Assembly: GCA_021817145.1 (NCBI GenBank)
Contig: JAKAVV010000001.1
Location: 152,360 to 216,359, forward strand
Reading direction: 5' to 3'
Length of the DNA: 64,000 nucleotides
DNA from: a bacterium
GTDB taxonomy: Bacteria; Vulcanimicrobiota; JABDET01
Below the pieces are notes generated by a model that had not been told where the DNA came from, made no database searches, and saw only the letters and a list, made by a program, of their open reading frames with translations. The position numbers and the translations under genes are program-made. Shown here in pieces: positions 16,923-25,921 of this stretch; within the stretch, counting starts at the first letter, position 1, and each line of letters begins with the position of its first letter.

Positions 16923-18008
16923 TTATCTGGTCCCTTCAATCAGGCGGCGCAGTTCATCCGGGTGAGCAGTTCTTGCCATTGCTTCTTCTGCTGAAATTTG
17001 TTTATTATGATAAAGATCCAGGAGGCTTTGATCCATGGTTTGCATTCCAAATTTAGAGCCTGTCTGCAAATGAGAGTAGATTTGATGAGTTTTGCCATCT
17101 CGGATCAAGCTCCTGAGCGCAGGAGTGGCTAATAAGACTTCGACAGCCGGAATTCTCCCAATTCCACTGACATGAGGGATCAGCTGCATAGAGAAAATAG
17201 CTTCTAAAACACTTGCTAACTGAATTCTGACCTGCTGCTGCTGATGGGGGGGAAACACATCAATAATTCGATCAATGGTTTGAGCTGCATCAACAGTATG
17301 CAGGGTTGATAAGACTAAATGCCCTGTTTCTGCTGCTGTTAAAGTGGCAGCAATGGTCTCGGGATCCCGCATTTCTCCTACCATAATGACATTGGGGTCT
17401 TCACGCAGAACAGAGCGAAGAGCAATTCCCCATGACTGCGCATCCTGTCCTATTTCTCTCTGGTTAATCATTGATTTTTTATGTCCATGAATATATTCAA
17501 TTGGGTCTTCAACAGTAATAATATGGCACTGGCGCTCAGCATTGATGGAATCAATCATGCATGCAAGGGTTGTAGATTTTCCAACTCCGGTAGCGCCTGT
17601 TACAAGAATCAATCCATAAGGGCGTTTAATAATTTCATCCAGAATCGGAGGAAGATTTAATTCTTCGCGAGATTGAATGGTATGGGGGATATGTCTGAAA
17701 GCAGCTCCATAAGCCCCTCTTTGTTTGAAAATGTTGACTCTAAATCTTCCGTACCCTTTGACTCCATGGGAACAGTCCAAATCCCATTGTTTTTCGAGCT
17801 TTTCTTTTTGTTTGTCATTTAAGATGCCATAGATTAATCTTTTTGTGTCTTCTGCTGTCAGTCGTGGAAATTCGGTTGGCGTTAATTTTCCATCAATTCG
17901 GAGCATGGGGGGAAGTCCCACAGCTAAGTGCAAATCAGAGGCTCCTCTTTCTACTGTCAGTTTTAAGAGTTCATCCATTCCTAATTTTAGAGGTTCAGTT
18001 GTCAGCAT
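16923..18008 (-). CDS. pilT: Twitching motility ATPase PilT
   Basis: This is the canonical retraction motor of type IV pili, 361 aa. It has the N-terminal GASDLHLAVGLPPMLRIDG, Walker A GATGVGKST (about residue 138), Asp box TVEDPIEY, Walker B VIMVGEMRD, His box STLHTVDA and the C-terminal ALRSLIRDGK retraction motif. All catalytic residues that are changed in the 3.6 kb paralogue are intact here. It starts 6 bases after the pilB stop. Confidence 0.96.
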   Translation of the reverse strand: MLTTEPLKLGMDELLKLTVERGASDLHLAVGLPPMLRIDGKLTPTEFPRLTAEDTKRLIYGILNDKQKEKLEKQWDLDCSHGVKGYGRFRVNIFKQRGAYGAAFRHIPHTIQSREELNLPPILDEIIKRPYGLILVTGATGVGKSTTLACMIDSINAERQCHIITVEDPIEYIHGHKKSMINQREIGQDAQSWGIALRSVLREDPNVIMVGEMRDPETIAATLTAAETGHLVLSTLHTVDAAQTIDRIIDVFPPHQQQQVRIQLASVLEAIFSMQLIPHVSGIGRIPAVEVLLATPALRSLIRDGKTHQIYSHLQTGSKFGMQTMDQSLLDLYHNKQISAEEAMARTAHPDELRRLIEGTR

Positions 18009-18014
18009 TCTTTA

Positions 18015-19748
18015 TTATTCTCCTTCCATGTAAACGACCCTTAGGGTCTCTTCAATACTGGTAACTCCATCCAGAACTTTGCGAATTCCATCGTCTTGAA
18101 GCGTTCTCATTCCTTCTTCTAGAGCAGCTTTTCGGATTTCTGTGGAAGAGGCTTTCTGGAGAGTTAGTCCTCGAATTCGATCCGTCATCACCATGAGCTC
18201 ATAAATTCCAGATCTTCCTTTATACCCTGTATTTTTGCAGGCATCGCATCCTCTTCCTTTGTAAAAGTTGATCTCTTCCCCTGCATACATTCCGAGTCCA
18301 AATTTGCGGACCGCTTCTTGCGGCGGAGTGTAAGGTTCTTTGCAATTGGGACAGATCAGTCGCGCTAATCTCTGCGCCTGGATTCCGATTAAAGCAGATG
18401 CGATTAAAAAGGGCTCAATTCCCATGTCAACCAGACGGTTTATGGCTGATGGGGCATCATTGGTGTGTAAAGTGGAGAGAACCAGGTGTCCTGTTAAAGC
18501 TGCTTCAATCGCTATTCTGGCGGTTTCAGTGTCTCGGATTTCTCCCACCATGATAATGTCAGGGTCCTGCCGCAGAAAAGATCTTAAGGCATTGGCAAAA
18601 GAGAGTCCTGCTTTTTCATTGACCTGGACTTGATTCACTCCAGGCAGCTGATATTCAACAGGATCTTCAATGGTGATAATATTTTGAACTCCTGTGTTGA
18701 TTTTATTTAAGCAGGAGTAAAGAGTGGTGGATTTTCCCGATCCTGTTGGTCCTGTAACTAGAATCATTCCGTAAGGTTTAAGAATCATCCCTTCCAGCTT
18801 CTCTTTTATATCGGGATAAAACCCCAGTTTATCTAATCCCAGCATAACAGAACTTTTGTCTAAAATACGGAGAACCGCTTTTTCCCCATGAACTGTTGGG
18901 ATGGTGGAAACACGGAGATCGAACTCTTTATTATTATGTTTCAAGTGGATTTTTCCGTCCTGTGGAACTCTTCTTTCCGCAATATCCATGCTGGACATGA
19001 TCTTGATGCGGGAGATCATGGGAGCTTGAATATGTTTAGGAGGGGACATCACATCATGTAAAACCCCATCAATTCGATACCGAACACGCACCTGTTTTGC
19101 TTCTGGTTCGACATGGATATCAGAAGCTTTGTCATTAATCGCTTGGGAGATGATCAAATTGACAACACGGACAATAGGGGCTTCATCAACCAGTTCTTTT
19201 AACTTATCGACCGAGATCTCTTCTTCTTCTTGGACCGCTTCAAGAGCTGAACCAGCATCTGATGCTTCAAGGGTTTTTACGGTTTCTTCGACTTCCGCCA
19301 GTTCGGTAACCCCAAAATTGCGATCAATAATTTTTGTAATGCTTGCTTCTGTTGCAATCATGGGCTGGATGTCAAACCCTGTAATCAATCGAATGTCATC
19401 AATGGCAAGCACATTTAAAGGATCAGCCATGGCAACCGAGAGTTTGCTGCCAATTTGTCCAACAGGGACTACTTTGTAACGTCGGGCAAGATGTTCAGGG
19501 ATCGTTTTGATGAGCTCGGGATCGATTTCCTGGACATCGAGATCAACAAAGGCAACCCCCATTTGTTTTCCCATGACTTCTGTAATGTCTTTTTCAGTAA
19601 CATAATTGAGCTGAACCAGAATTTTTTCGAGTTTATCCCCTGTTTTTTTCTGCTGGTCAATCGCTTTTTGGAGCTGACGTTCTGTAATTAATTTTTCTTC
19701 AATCAGAAGTTCTGACATATCTTGTTTTGAAGAAGATTTGGTTATCAT
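18015..19748 (-). CDS. pilB: Type IV pilus assembly / type II secretion ATPase PilB
   Basis: This hexameric motor drives pilin polymerisation. The 577-aa protein has an N-terminal GspE_N domain, a linker, Walker A GPTGSGKST, Asp box TIEDPVEYQL, Walker B DIIMVGEIRD, His box STLHTNDAPSA and a C-terminal zinc-binding segment (CPNCKEPY with CDACKNTGYKGR). AGGAGG lies upstream of the ATG at a rather long spacing. First gene of the pilB-pilT-pilC1-peptide-pilC2 operon. Confidence 0.96.
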   Translation of the reverse strand: MITKSSSKQDMSELLIEEKLITERQLQKAIDQQKKTGDKLEKILVQLNYVTEKDITEVMGKQMGVAFVDLDVQEIDPELIKTIPEHLARRYKVVPVGQIGSKLSVAMADPLNVLAIDDIRLITGFDIQPMIATEASITKIIDRNFGVTELAEVEETVKTLEASDAGSALEAVQEEEEISVDKLKELVDEAPIVRVVNLIISQAINDKASDIHVEPEAKQVRVRYRIDGVLHDVMSPPKHIQAPMISRIKIMSSMDIAERRVPQDGKIHLKHNNKEFDLRVSTIPTVHGEKAVLRILDKSSVMLGLDKLGFYPDIKEKLEGMILKPYGMILVTGPTGSGKSTTLYSCLNKINTGVQNIITIEDPVEYQLPGVNQVQVNEKAGLSFANALRSFLRQDPDIIMVGEIRDTETARIAIEAALTGHLVLSTLHTNDAPSAINRLVDMGIEPFLIASALIGIQAQRLARLICPNCKEPYTPPQEAVRKFGLGMYAGEEINFYKGRGCDACKNTGYKGRSGIYELMVMTDRIRGLTLQKASSTEIRKAALEEGMRTLQDDGIRKVLDGVTSIEETLRVVYMEGE

Positions 19749-19806
19749 AATGGGCTTTTTTCCTCCTACCCTTTCAGCTGCCAGCAGCGATTTTTTCGCT
19801 CATTTT

Positions 19807-19834
19807 ATTATAACATACCTTGTTCTAATGTCAA
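19807..19834 (-). promoter_or_regulatory. Consensus sigma-70 promoter of the pilB operon
   Basis: On the minus strand TTGACA is followed after 16 bases by TATAAT, both hexamers perfect. It overlaps the 3' end of the TPR gene and lies about 60 bases before the pilB start. The leader contains a small AGCGA/TCGCT hairpin. A housekeeping sigma factor should read it, so the pilus motor does not seem to need the alternative sigma factor encoded downstream. Confidence 0.8.
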
Positions 19835-21000
19835 GATTCTTTGTTTTGCATCATTTTCGCGCTTTGTGAATATTCTACGGCTTTTTTAGAATTCCCTGAT
19901 TTTTGATAAAATATGGAAAGGGTATTGTATAAAGCAAAAGAGTGGGGTGAGTTTCCTTCTAGTTCCAGCAGGACAGGTTTTGCTTCATCCAGATAACCAA
20001 GATCCACAGCCAAAATTCCAAATTGAAGCTTGATATCTGCGTTGTTTGGAAAAGCGGAGACCCCCTTTTTTAAAAGATTGTAAGCTATCTTTTTTTTACC
20101 GCTTATAATGAGAGCGTCTGAAAGCAGGAGGTAGCTTTCCTGATCATAAGGATCTAAATCCAGCGCCTCATAAAAATACTGAACAGCGTCATCGTACTTT
20201 GACAGGTGGAGAGCAACTTTTCCAGCCAGGCTGTAAAGAGGAGAGGAGTCAGGGAATAGATTGATGGCTCCTTGAAACATTTCGAGGGCTTCTGCTGTTT
20301 TGAGCTCATTGAGATAAAGGTATCCTGCAACAAGATAATCTCCAACTGTTCTAAGGGTTAAATTCTCTTCATTCAGGAGTTTTATTAAGTGATTCTGGGT
20401 GTTTTTTATGTGCTGCGCGTATTTTTCTCTTGATAGGGGAAATGGAGCGGCATGATGAGATGTTTCGTATTCCTCAGTATATTTTTTGTGAGCATTCCAA
20501 ACTTCTGACAATTTGCCTGGCTCCCAATGAATTTTGCTGTCCCCTGGGAAAAAATGGATGGAACTTTCTCTTTCGCCAAAAGCTGTTATGACCGCGCCTT
20601 TTTCAAAAAGAGTGAAGAAGAGAATTAAAATGTTTCTGGTTGGGAAGATGGTCAGATCAGCGAAACAGGGGGATTTTTCGTGAGTGAAATTCCAGCAGGG
20701 AGAGGGCCACAGCTTGAATTGTTCTCTGCTGAGTTTCTGTTTTAAAGAAAAACCTAACTGTTCCAGTTCCTTTGAAAAATAATTTAATTTTTCTTCAGAA
20801 ATGGTTGGAACAGGCAGCGGAAATTGAATGGTTCCAAGTTTGCTTCGTCGAGCTTTTTTTTGCAGGTAGATGACAGTAAAATAGAAAATTATCCATAAAA
20901 TAAAAAAACCTCCTGCTGCAGTGAATATTTTAAGAACCACGACAAGATTTTTGGCAGAGCTTTTCTTTAATCCTGCTCTTGGAAGTGATCCTGCCCCCAT
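19831..21000 (-). CDS. Membrane-anchored TPR protein
   Basis: A 389-aa protein with one N-terminal membrane helix (about 20-45, VVLKIFTAAGGFFILWIIFYF), a basic stretch after it, a middle part of unknown fold and about five C-terminal tetratricopeptide repeats (such as AEALEMFQGAINLFPDSSPLYS and DDAVQYFYEALDLDPYDQESY). TPRs suggest a scaffold for protein complexes; the neighbouring pilus genes make a role there possible. The ATG at 21000 lies in a 41-bp direct repeat and has no clear Shine-Dalgarno sequence. Confidence 0.78.
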   Translation of the reverse strand: MGAGSLPRAGLKKSSAKNLVVVLKIFTAAGGFFILWIIFYFTVIYLQKKARRSKLGTIQFPLPVPTISEEKLNYFSKELEQLGFSLKQKLSREQFKLWPSPCWNFTHEKSPCFADLTIFPTRNILILFFTLFEKGAVITAFGERESSIHFFPGDSKIHWEPGKLSEVWNAHKKYTEEYETSHHAAPFPLSREKYAQHIKNTQNHLIKLLNEENLTLRTVGDYLVAGYLYLNELKTAEALEMFQGAINLFPDSSPLYSLAGKVALHLSKYDDAVQYFYEALDLDPYDQESYLLLSDALIISGKKKIAYNLLKKGVSAFPNNADIKLQFGILAVDLGYLDEAKPVLLELEGNSPHSFALYNTLSIFYQKSGNSKKAVEYSQSAKMMQNKES

Positions 21001-21113
21001 CTCGAAAGAAAAACTGGCAGGGATGTCATGTTTTTATTTCGGTTTAAATCGGCAGACAGGGATGGCTGCCAACATCTCGAAAGAAAAACTGGCAGGGATG
21101 TCATGTTTTTATT
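20998..21113. repeat. 41-bp perfect direct repeat, two copies 75 bp apart
   Basis: Copies at 20998-21038 and 21073-21113 are identical. Each begins CATCTCGAAAG on the plus strand, so on the minus strand each ends in ATG: copy 1 supplies the start codon of the TPR gene, and copy 2 the start of a 13-codon ORF (21034-21075). The spacer has an inverted GGCAG/CTGCC. Copy 2 ends 15 bases before the plsX start. The pattern looks like a tandem duplication of an initiation region. Confidence 0.85.
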
Positions 21114-21128
21114 CGAAAAAGATAACCC

Positions 21129-22124
21129 ATGGTTACGATTGCTCTCGATGCAATGGGGGGGGATTATGCCCCTTCTGAAATAGTTAGAGGCGCTTTAGAG
21201 GCATGTCATCAGGATCGATCACTTGAAGTTATTCTCGTGGGAGATGAAAAGCGAATCAAGAGAGATATAAGAAAGCCGCTCCCCAATCTTTCTATTCTTC
21301 ATACGGATGAAGTGGTTGAAATGCATGAGTCCCCTTCTCAGGCGCTAAAAAAGAAGAAAAAAGCTTCCATTATTTTAGCTGCTAATTTAGTGAAAAATGG
21401 GGAAGCCCAGGCTGTTCTATCAGCAGGAAATACAGGGGCTATTTTAGAGACTTCAGTCTTAACTCTTGGGAGATTAAAAGGAATCCGAAGACCTGCGATT
21501 GCCACTTCCTGGCCCACTCACAAAGGAGTGGCTCTTCTTTTAGATTCTGGGGCGAATGCGAACAATAAACCTGAGCATCTGGTTCAGTTTGCTTTAATGG
21601 GATCGGTTTTTGTGGAGAAGATCCGTGGAATTACTTCTCCTGCGATTGGACTGCTTAATATTGGTGAAGAACCTAATAAGGGACCCTCAGAGATTCAAGA
21701 GGCATTTCAGATGCTGCAAAAGTCTAAATTAAATTTTATCGGAAATGTGGAAACAACAGGATTTTTAGCAGGTGAAGTAGATGTGGCGGTTTGCGATGGA
21801 TTTGTTGGGAATATGGTGTTAAAAACCGCGGAAGCTGTTTCAGAGTTCCTCTTTGATGTGATTAAAAAAGAGTTAAGGAGAAGATTCCACACAAAAGTGC
21901 TGTCTGGTTTTTTAAAACCAACATTTCGTTCTATTGGAAAAAGGATTGATTATATTGAATATGGAGCAGCACCTTTTTTAGGAGTGAATGGGATCTGCTT
22001 AAAAAGTCATGGCAAATCAAAAGCAAAAGCGATCAAAAATGCGATTTTTACTGCTGATCAAATGGTCAAAATTAAAATTTTAGAAGAAATGAGCACCCTT
22101 GTTGAAGAAGTCAAGGTTGAATGA
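21129..22124 (+). CDS. plsX: Phosphate acyltransferase PlsX
   Basis: It converts acyl-ACP to acyl-phosphate, the first step of phosphatidic acid synthesis with PlsY. The 331-aa protein begins TIALDAMGGDYAP and has the other family marks AVLSAGNTGA, LLDSGANANNKPEHL and VCDGFVGNMVLKT. No plsY, fabH or acpP follows; instead recG overlaps by ATGA. The Shine-Dalgarno sequence is weak. Confidence 0.96.
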   Translation: MVTIALDAMGGDYAPSEIVRGALEACHQDRSLEVILVGDEKRIKRDIRKPLPNLSILHTDEVVEMHESPSQALKKKKKASIILAANLVKNGEAQAVLSAGNTGAILETSVLTLGRLKGIRRPAIATSWPTHKGVALLLDSGANANNKPEHLVQFALMGSVFVEKIRGITSPAIGLLNIGEEPNKGPSEIQEAFQMLQKSKLNFIGNVETTGFLAGEVDVAVCDGFVGNMVLKTAEAVSEFLFDVIKKELRRRFHTKVLSGFLKPTFRSIGKRIDYIEYGAAPFLGVNGICLKSHGKSKAKAIKNAIFTADQMVKIKILEEMSTLVEEVKVE

Positions 22125-24466
22125 CTTTAGAAGATCTGCTGCCCCCTCTTGACAAAGAAATAAAAACAGGGTGTCTTAATTCAAGCGCTTTTGGTGGGTT
22201 CCACCGCTATTTTTTGACCTCTCTTGAAGAGTGTCATGCTCCATCGGATCGATCAGAACAGAATATTGAGAAAAGTTTATTGGCAGAGTTAAAAAGATTA
22301 TTCCAGGACTACGAGGATCGCCCAAGACAGGTCAGGAAAGAGCGCATTGAACAGGCTAAACAATTAATTCAAAGCGCTGGGAAAAAGGAGAACTCTTTAA
22401 AAAAGCTTGATCCTCTTGGATTTTCTGTTCAATATGTAAAAGGGGTTGGCCCTCAGTTAGCTCAGAAATTTCAGAAACTCGGAATCAGCACAGTTCGAGA
22501 TCTATTGACCCATTTTCCTAAACGGCATGAAGATCGAAGACAATTGATGACTCTTCGAGATTCTCCCTGGGGAACTATGCAGACAATTCGCGGGAAAATA
22601 GGGAAATCCAGTGAATTTAAACCGAGAAGAGGGCTTTCTATTACAAAGATTTCGATCAGTGATGGAACTGCGGTCGCTTATTTAATTTGGTACAACCAGC
22701 CTTATATGAAGATCTCTTTGAAACCTGGGTTAGAAGTGATTGCTTATGGGAAATTGGAAAGAAAATTTGGGGAACTTCAAATGACAAATCCTGAGGTTGA
22801 AGTTCTTATTCCGGATCAGGAAATAACTCTGCATACGAATCGGATTACTCCTATTTACGCTGCTGCTGAATCACTTTCTCAGGTCCTTTTAAGAAAAATT
22901 ATCTATTCTGCCCTTGAAAAACATGAAAAGGATTGGCAGGAAATCTTTTCCGAAGGCATTCGGGAGAGATATGGGTTAATGGGAATAAGGGAAAGTTTGA
23001 GGGGAATTCATTTTCCAGAAGAGTGGGGAGAGTTTAAAAAAGCTCGCAGCAGACTGGTTTTTGAGGAGTTTTTTATTTTTCAACTGTATCTTGCTTTGAA
23101 GAAAAGGGGGGATGAAGCTCAAAAAGGGATCTCTTTTCCAGTAAATGATGAGATTTTAAATGAGTTCCAGACTCAACTTCCTTTTCCTCTGACCAGCGCG
23201 CAGAAAAGAGTTGGTTTAGAGATTGTTAGAAATATGCGGGATATGAAATCTATGCATCGCTTGATTCAAGGGGATGTGGGATCAGGGAAAACGGTTCTCG
23301 CCGCTTTTGCCGCTCTGTGCGCTGTTCGTTCAGGGTACCAAGCTGCCTATATGGCGCCAACCGAGATTTTGGCTGAGCAGCATGCAAACAGTTTGAACAA
23401 GATTTTATCCCCTTTTAAGATTCCTGTTTTTAAACTGCTAGGGGACCAGACGAAATCAGAGAAAGAGTATGTTCTGCGATCCCTGCAGATTGGAACAGCT
23501 CAGTGTGTTGTAGGAACTCATGCTCTTGTTCAAGAGGACGTTTTTTTTCAAAAATTAGGGATTTGCATTATTGATGAACAGCATAAATTCGGCGTTCTGC
23601 AGAGAACAGTTTTAAAGAAAAAAGGGGATAATCCTGATATTCTGGTGATGACAGCCACTCCTATTCCAAGAACTCTTGCCATGACTTTGTATGGAGATTT
23701 GGATGTTTCTGTTCTGGATGAAATGCCTCCTGGGAGGAAACCGGTTAAAACCGCCTGGATTCCTTTGGATCAGGAGCAAAAAGTTTGGAATTTTGCTTGC
23801 AAGGAGATAGGGAAAGGGAATCAAGTGTTTATTGTTTGCCCTTTAATTGAAGAATCAGAAAAATTATCGCTGTCTTCAGCTGTAAAAGAATCAGAACGTT
23901 TAAAAAATGAAGTTTTTCGCGATATTCCAGTTGGTCTTCTGCATGGCAGACTGAATTCTGAAGAAAAAGAACAGATGATGGAAAAATTCAGAGAGAAAAA
24001 ATTAGCGGCTTTAATCGCGACAACAGTGATTGAAGTTGGGGTTGATATTCCGGATGCTACCCTTATTATTATTGAAAATGCGGAACGATTTGGGTTAAGC
24101 CAACTCCATCAGTTAAGAGGTCGAGTTGGGAGAAGCCATCATCAATCGTACTGTATCCTTCTGGCTGATGCTAAAACTGAAGATATTCGGGAGAGACTTG
24201 AAATCTTCTGCCAATCCCAGGATGGTTTTGCTATCGCGGAAGCGGATTTAAGACTTCGAGGACCAGGAGAATTTTTTGGGACAAGACAGCATGGAGTTCC
24301 TGACTTCAAAATCGCTGATTTAATTCGAGATCTTCCAATTTTAGAGGAGACGAGAAAATTGGCTTTTGAAACGGTTCAGGAAGATCCCAATTTGACTCGT
24401 CCAGAACATCGCCTTTTGCGTGAGAAGATAGAGGAGAAGTTTGGCGGAAAAATTGAACTGATATGA
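22121..24466 (+). CDS. recG: ATP-dependent DNA helicase RecG
   Basis: It remodels stalled forks and branched DNA. The 781-aa protein has an N-terminal extension of ~100 residues, the wedge/OB domain (about 130-260), and the helicase core: motif I GDVGSGKTVLAAF, motif II DEQHKFGV (the RecG DEQH box), motif III TATPIPRT, later LHGRLNSEEK, and motif VI QLRGRVGRS. It is coupled to plsX and rsmD by ATGA-type overlaps at both ends. Confidence 0.97.
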   Translation: MTLEDLLPPLDKEIKTGCLNSSAFGGFHRYFLTSLEECHAPSDRSEQNIEKSLLAELKRLFQDYEDRPRQVRKERIEQAKQLIQSAGKKENSLKKLDPLGFSVQYVKGVGPQLAQKFQKLGISTVRDLLTHFPKRHEDRRQLMTLRDSPWGTMQTIRGKIGKSSEFKPRRGLSITKISISDGTAVAYLIWYNQPYMKISLKPGLEVIAYGKLERKFGELQMTNPEVEVLIPDQEITLHTNRITPIYAAAESLSQVLLRKIIYSALEKHEKDWQEIFSEGIRERYGLMGIRESLRGIHFPEEWGEFKKARSRLVFEEFFIFQLYLALKKRGDEAQKGISFPVNDEILNEFQTQLPFPLTSAQKRVGLEIVRNMRDMKSMHRLIQGDVGSGKTVLAAFAALCAVRSGYQAAYMAPTEILAEQHANSLNKILSPFKIPVFKLLGDQTKSEKEYVLRSLQIGTAQCVVGTHALVQEDVFFQKLGICIIDEQHKFGVLQRTVLKKKGDNPDILVMTATPIPRTLAMTLYGDLDVSVLDEMPPGRKPVKTAWIPLDQEQKVWNFACKEIGKGNQVFIVCPLIEESEKLSLSSAVKESERLKNEVFRDIPVGLLHGRLNSEEKEQMMEKFREKKLAALIATTVIEVGVDIPDATLIIIENAERFGLSQLHQLRGRVGRSHHQSYCILLADAKTEDIRERLEIFCQSQDGFAIAEADLRLRGPGEFFGTRQHGVPDFKIADLIRDLPILEETRKLAFETVQEDPNLTRPEHRLLREKIEEKFGGKIELI

Positions 24467-25008
24467 TTCGAATTACAGGAGGGGAGTTTCGCGGCAGAAA
24501 AATTAAAAGCCCTCCTGGCAGTTTTTCTCGTCCCACCATTGATAGGGTAAGGAAAGCGCTGTTTGACATTTTGCAAGATTCTATTTTGGGGTCTGTTTTT
24601 TTAGACCTCTATTCAGGGGTTGGTCTGGTTGGCATTGAAGCTTTGAGCAGAGGAGCAGATAAAGTTATTTTTGTGGAAAAAGATCAAAACCTTGTTCGAG
24701 TTTTAAAAGAGAATCTGAGACTGCTGAATATCCATGATAAAGGGGTTGTTTTTAATGCTGATGCAGCAGCAGCCCTTCCCCAAGCGATCCGCTTCAAGCC
24801 TGATATTATTTTTTTAGACCCTCCATACTCAGAAGGGGATATTCCTAAAATTTTAGGACGATTAAGCCTTGTTGATTTAAAAGAAAACTGCCTTGCTGCA
24901 GCTCAACATTCTGTTAAAGAAAAAGTTTTAGATCATTACGGAATATTGAAATTAAAGAGACAAGAGCGGTACGGAGAAACCATGCTTTCATTTTTTAGAA
25001 TCAGGTGA
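24463..25008 (+). CDS. rsmD: 16S rRNA (guanine966-N2)-methyltransferase
   Basis: It methylates G966 of 16S rRNA with SAM. The 181-aa protein shows the conserved start IRITGGEFRGRKIKSP, the RPTIDRVRKALFDIL segment, the SAM motif FLDLYSGVGLVGIEALSRGA and the catalytic DPPYSEGD. It overlaps recG by four bases. The usual neighbour coaD is absent; a PIN-domain remnant follows instead. Confidence 0.95.
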   Translation: MIRITGGEFRGRKIKSPPGSFSRPTIDRVRKALFDILQDSILGSVFLDLYSGVGLVGIEALSRGADKVIFVEKDQNLVRVLKENLRLLNIHDKGVVFNADAAAALPQAIRFKPDIIFLDPPYSEGDIPKILGRLSLVDLKENCLAAAQHSVKEKVLDHYGILKLKRQERYGETMLSFFRIR

Positions 25009-25009
25009 A

Positions 25010-25123
25010 TTTTTTATCACCAGCGATTATGTTCTTGATGAAAGTTATACGATCATACGATTTCGCGCCAGTCATTCAATAGCTGTTCAGTTCGGCGAAG
25101 ATGTGCAAATACGGAAAGTTTGA
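25010..25123 (+). pseudogene. Fragment of a PIN-domain (VapC-like) toxin
   Basis: In the 117-base gap after rsmD one frame is open and reads TSDYVLDESYTIIRFRASHS followed by IAVQFGEDVQ, then stops at 25121. This resembles the central region of PIN-domain proteins (TTDYVLDET.TLL..R..H..A..FGE). It has no start codon and lacks the N-terminal and C-terminal catalytic acids. I read it as the remnant of a toxin gene. The match is from memory of the family. Confidence 0.55.
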
Positions 25124-25125
25124 AG

Positions 25126-25884
25126 TCATGCCTCAATGAGCAGTCTCAGTCCATCCAGTAAGAGATTAGGATCGACTTTTTGAATTTTATGGGTCCCGCT
25201 TGAAATTAAGTGAGATAGTCCGCCTGTTGCAATGACTTTTGTTTTTGCTCCTAATTCTTCTTTGATTAACTGGATGATTTTTTCCGCTTGTCCGATGAAA
25301 CCATAAAACAGCCCTGACTGCATGCAGTGAATCGTATTTTTTCCAATAGGTGAGGGGGGTTTTTCAATTTGAATTCGAGGGAGTCGAGCAGCTTTTGAAA
25401 AAAGAGCTTCTGCCGAAATTCCGATTCCAGGAGCGATAGAGGTTCCTAAAAATTCTCCGCTTTTTGAGACTGCGCTGAAAGTTGTGGCTGTTCCAAAATC
25501 CACAATAATCACAGGGCCTCCATATTGTTTAAAAGCGCTGTAAGCCCCTACCAGAAGATCGGCGCCGACCTCTTCAGGATGGTCAGTTGAAACTTTCAAT
25601 GGGATTTTTAAGGATTCACCGGCAAAAAGGGGAGGGGAGTGAAAGTAAGTTTTTCCCATTTCTTTAAAAGGGAAATTTAAAGGAGGAACAACACTTGAAA
25701 TGGCGAGACGATTAATTTTTTTTTCGTTAATCCCAAACTCTCGGAGGAAAAGGATGGCTTCAAGCCCCCATTCATCCCCTGTTTTATCTCGAACAGTGGC
25801 TGTTCTCCAGGAAGCTGTCAGTTTTTCTCCTTCAAACACCCCCCATCCAATATTTGTGTTCCCTATATCAATGCAGAATAACAT
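25126..25884 (-). CDS. coaX: Type III pantothenate kinase
   Basis: It phosphorylates pantothenate, the first step of CoA synthesis. The 252-aa protein has the ASKHA-fold signatures CIDIGNTNIGWGVFEG at the N-terminus, GADLLVGAYSA and VDFGTATTFS in the middle, and IATGGLSHLI near the end. It lies at the end of the run that also contains coaBC, two genes upstream, so two CoA steps are probably co-transcribed. Confidence 0.95.
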   Translation of the reverse strand: MLFCIDIGNTNIGWGVFEGEKLTASWRTATVRDKTGDEWGLEAILFLREFGINEKKINRLAISSVVPPLNFPFKEMGKTYFHSPPLFAGESLKIPLKVSTDHPEEVGADLLVGAYSAFKQYGGPVIIVDFGTATTFSAVSKSGEFLGTSIAPGIGISAEALFSKAARLPRIQIEKPPSPIGKNTIHCMQSGLFYGFIGQAEKIIQLIKEELGAKTKVIATGGLSHLISSGTHKIQKVDPNLLLDGLRLLIEA

Positions 25885-25921
25885 AAAGTTCAGCTCTCAC
25901 TTTTTTAAACTCTTTTTCAGC

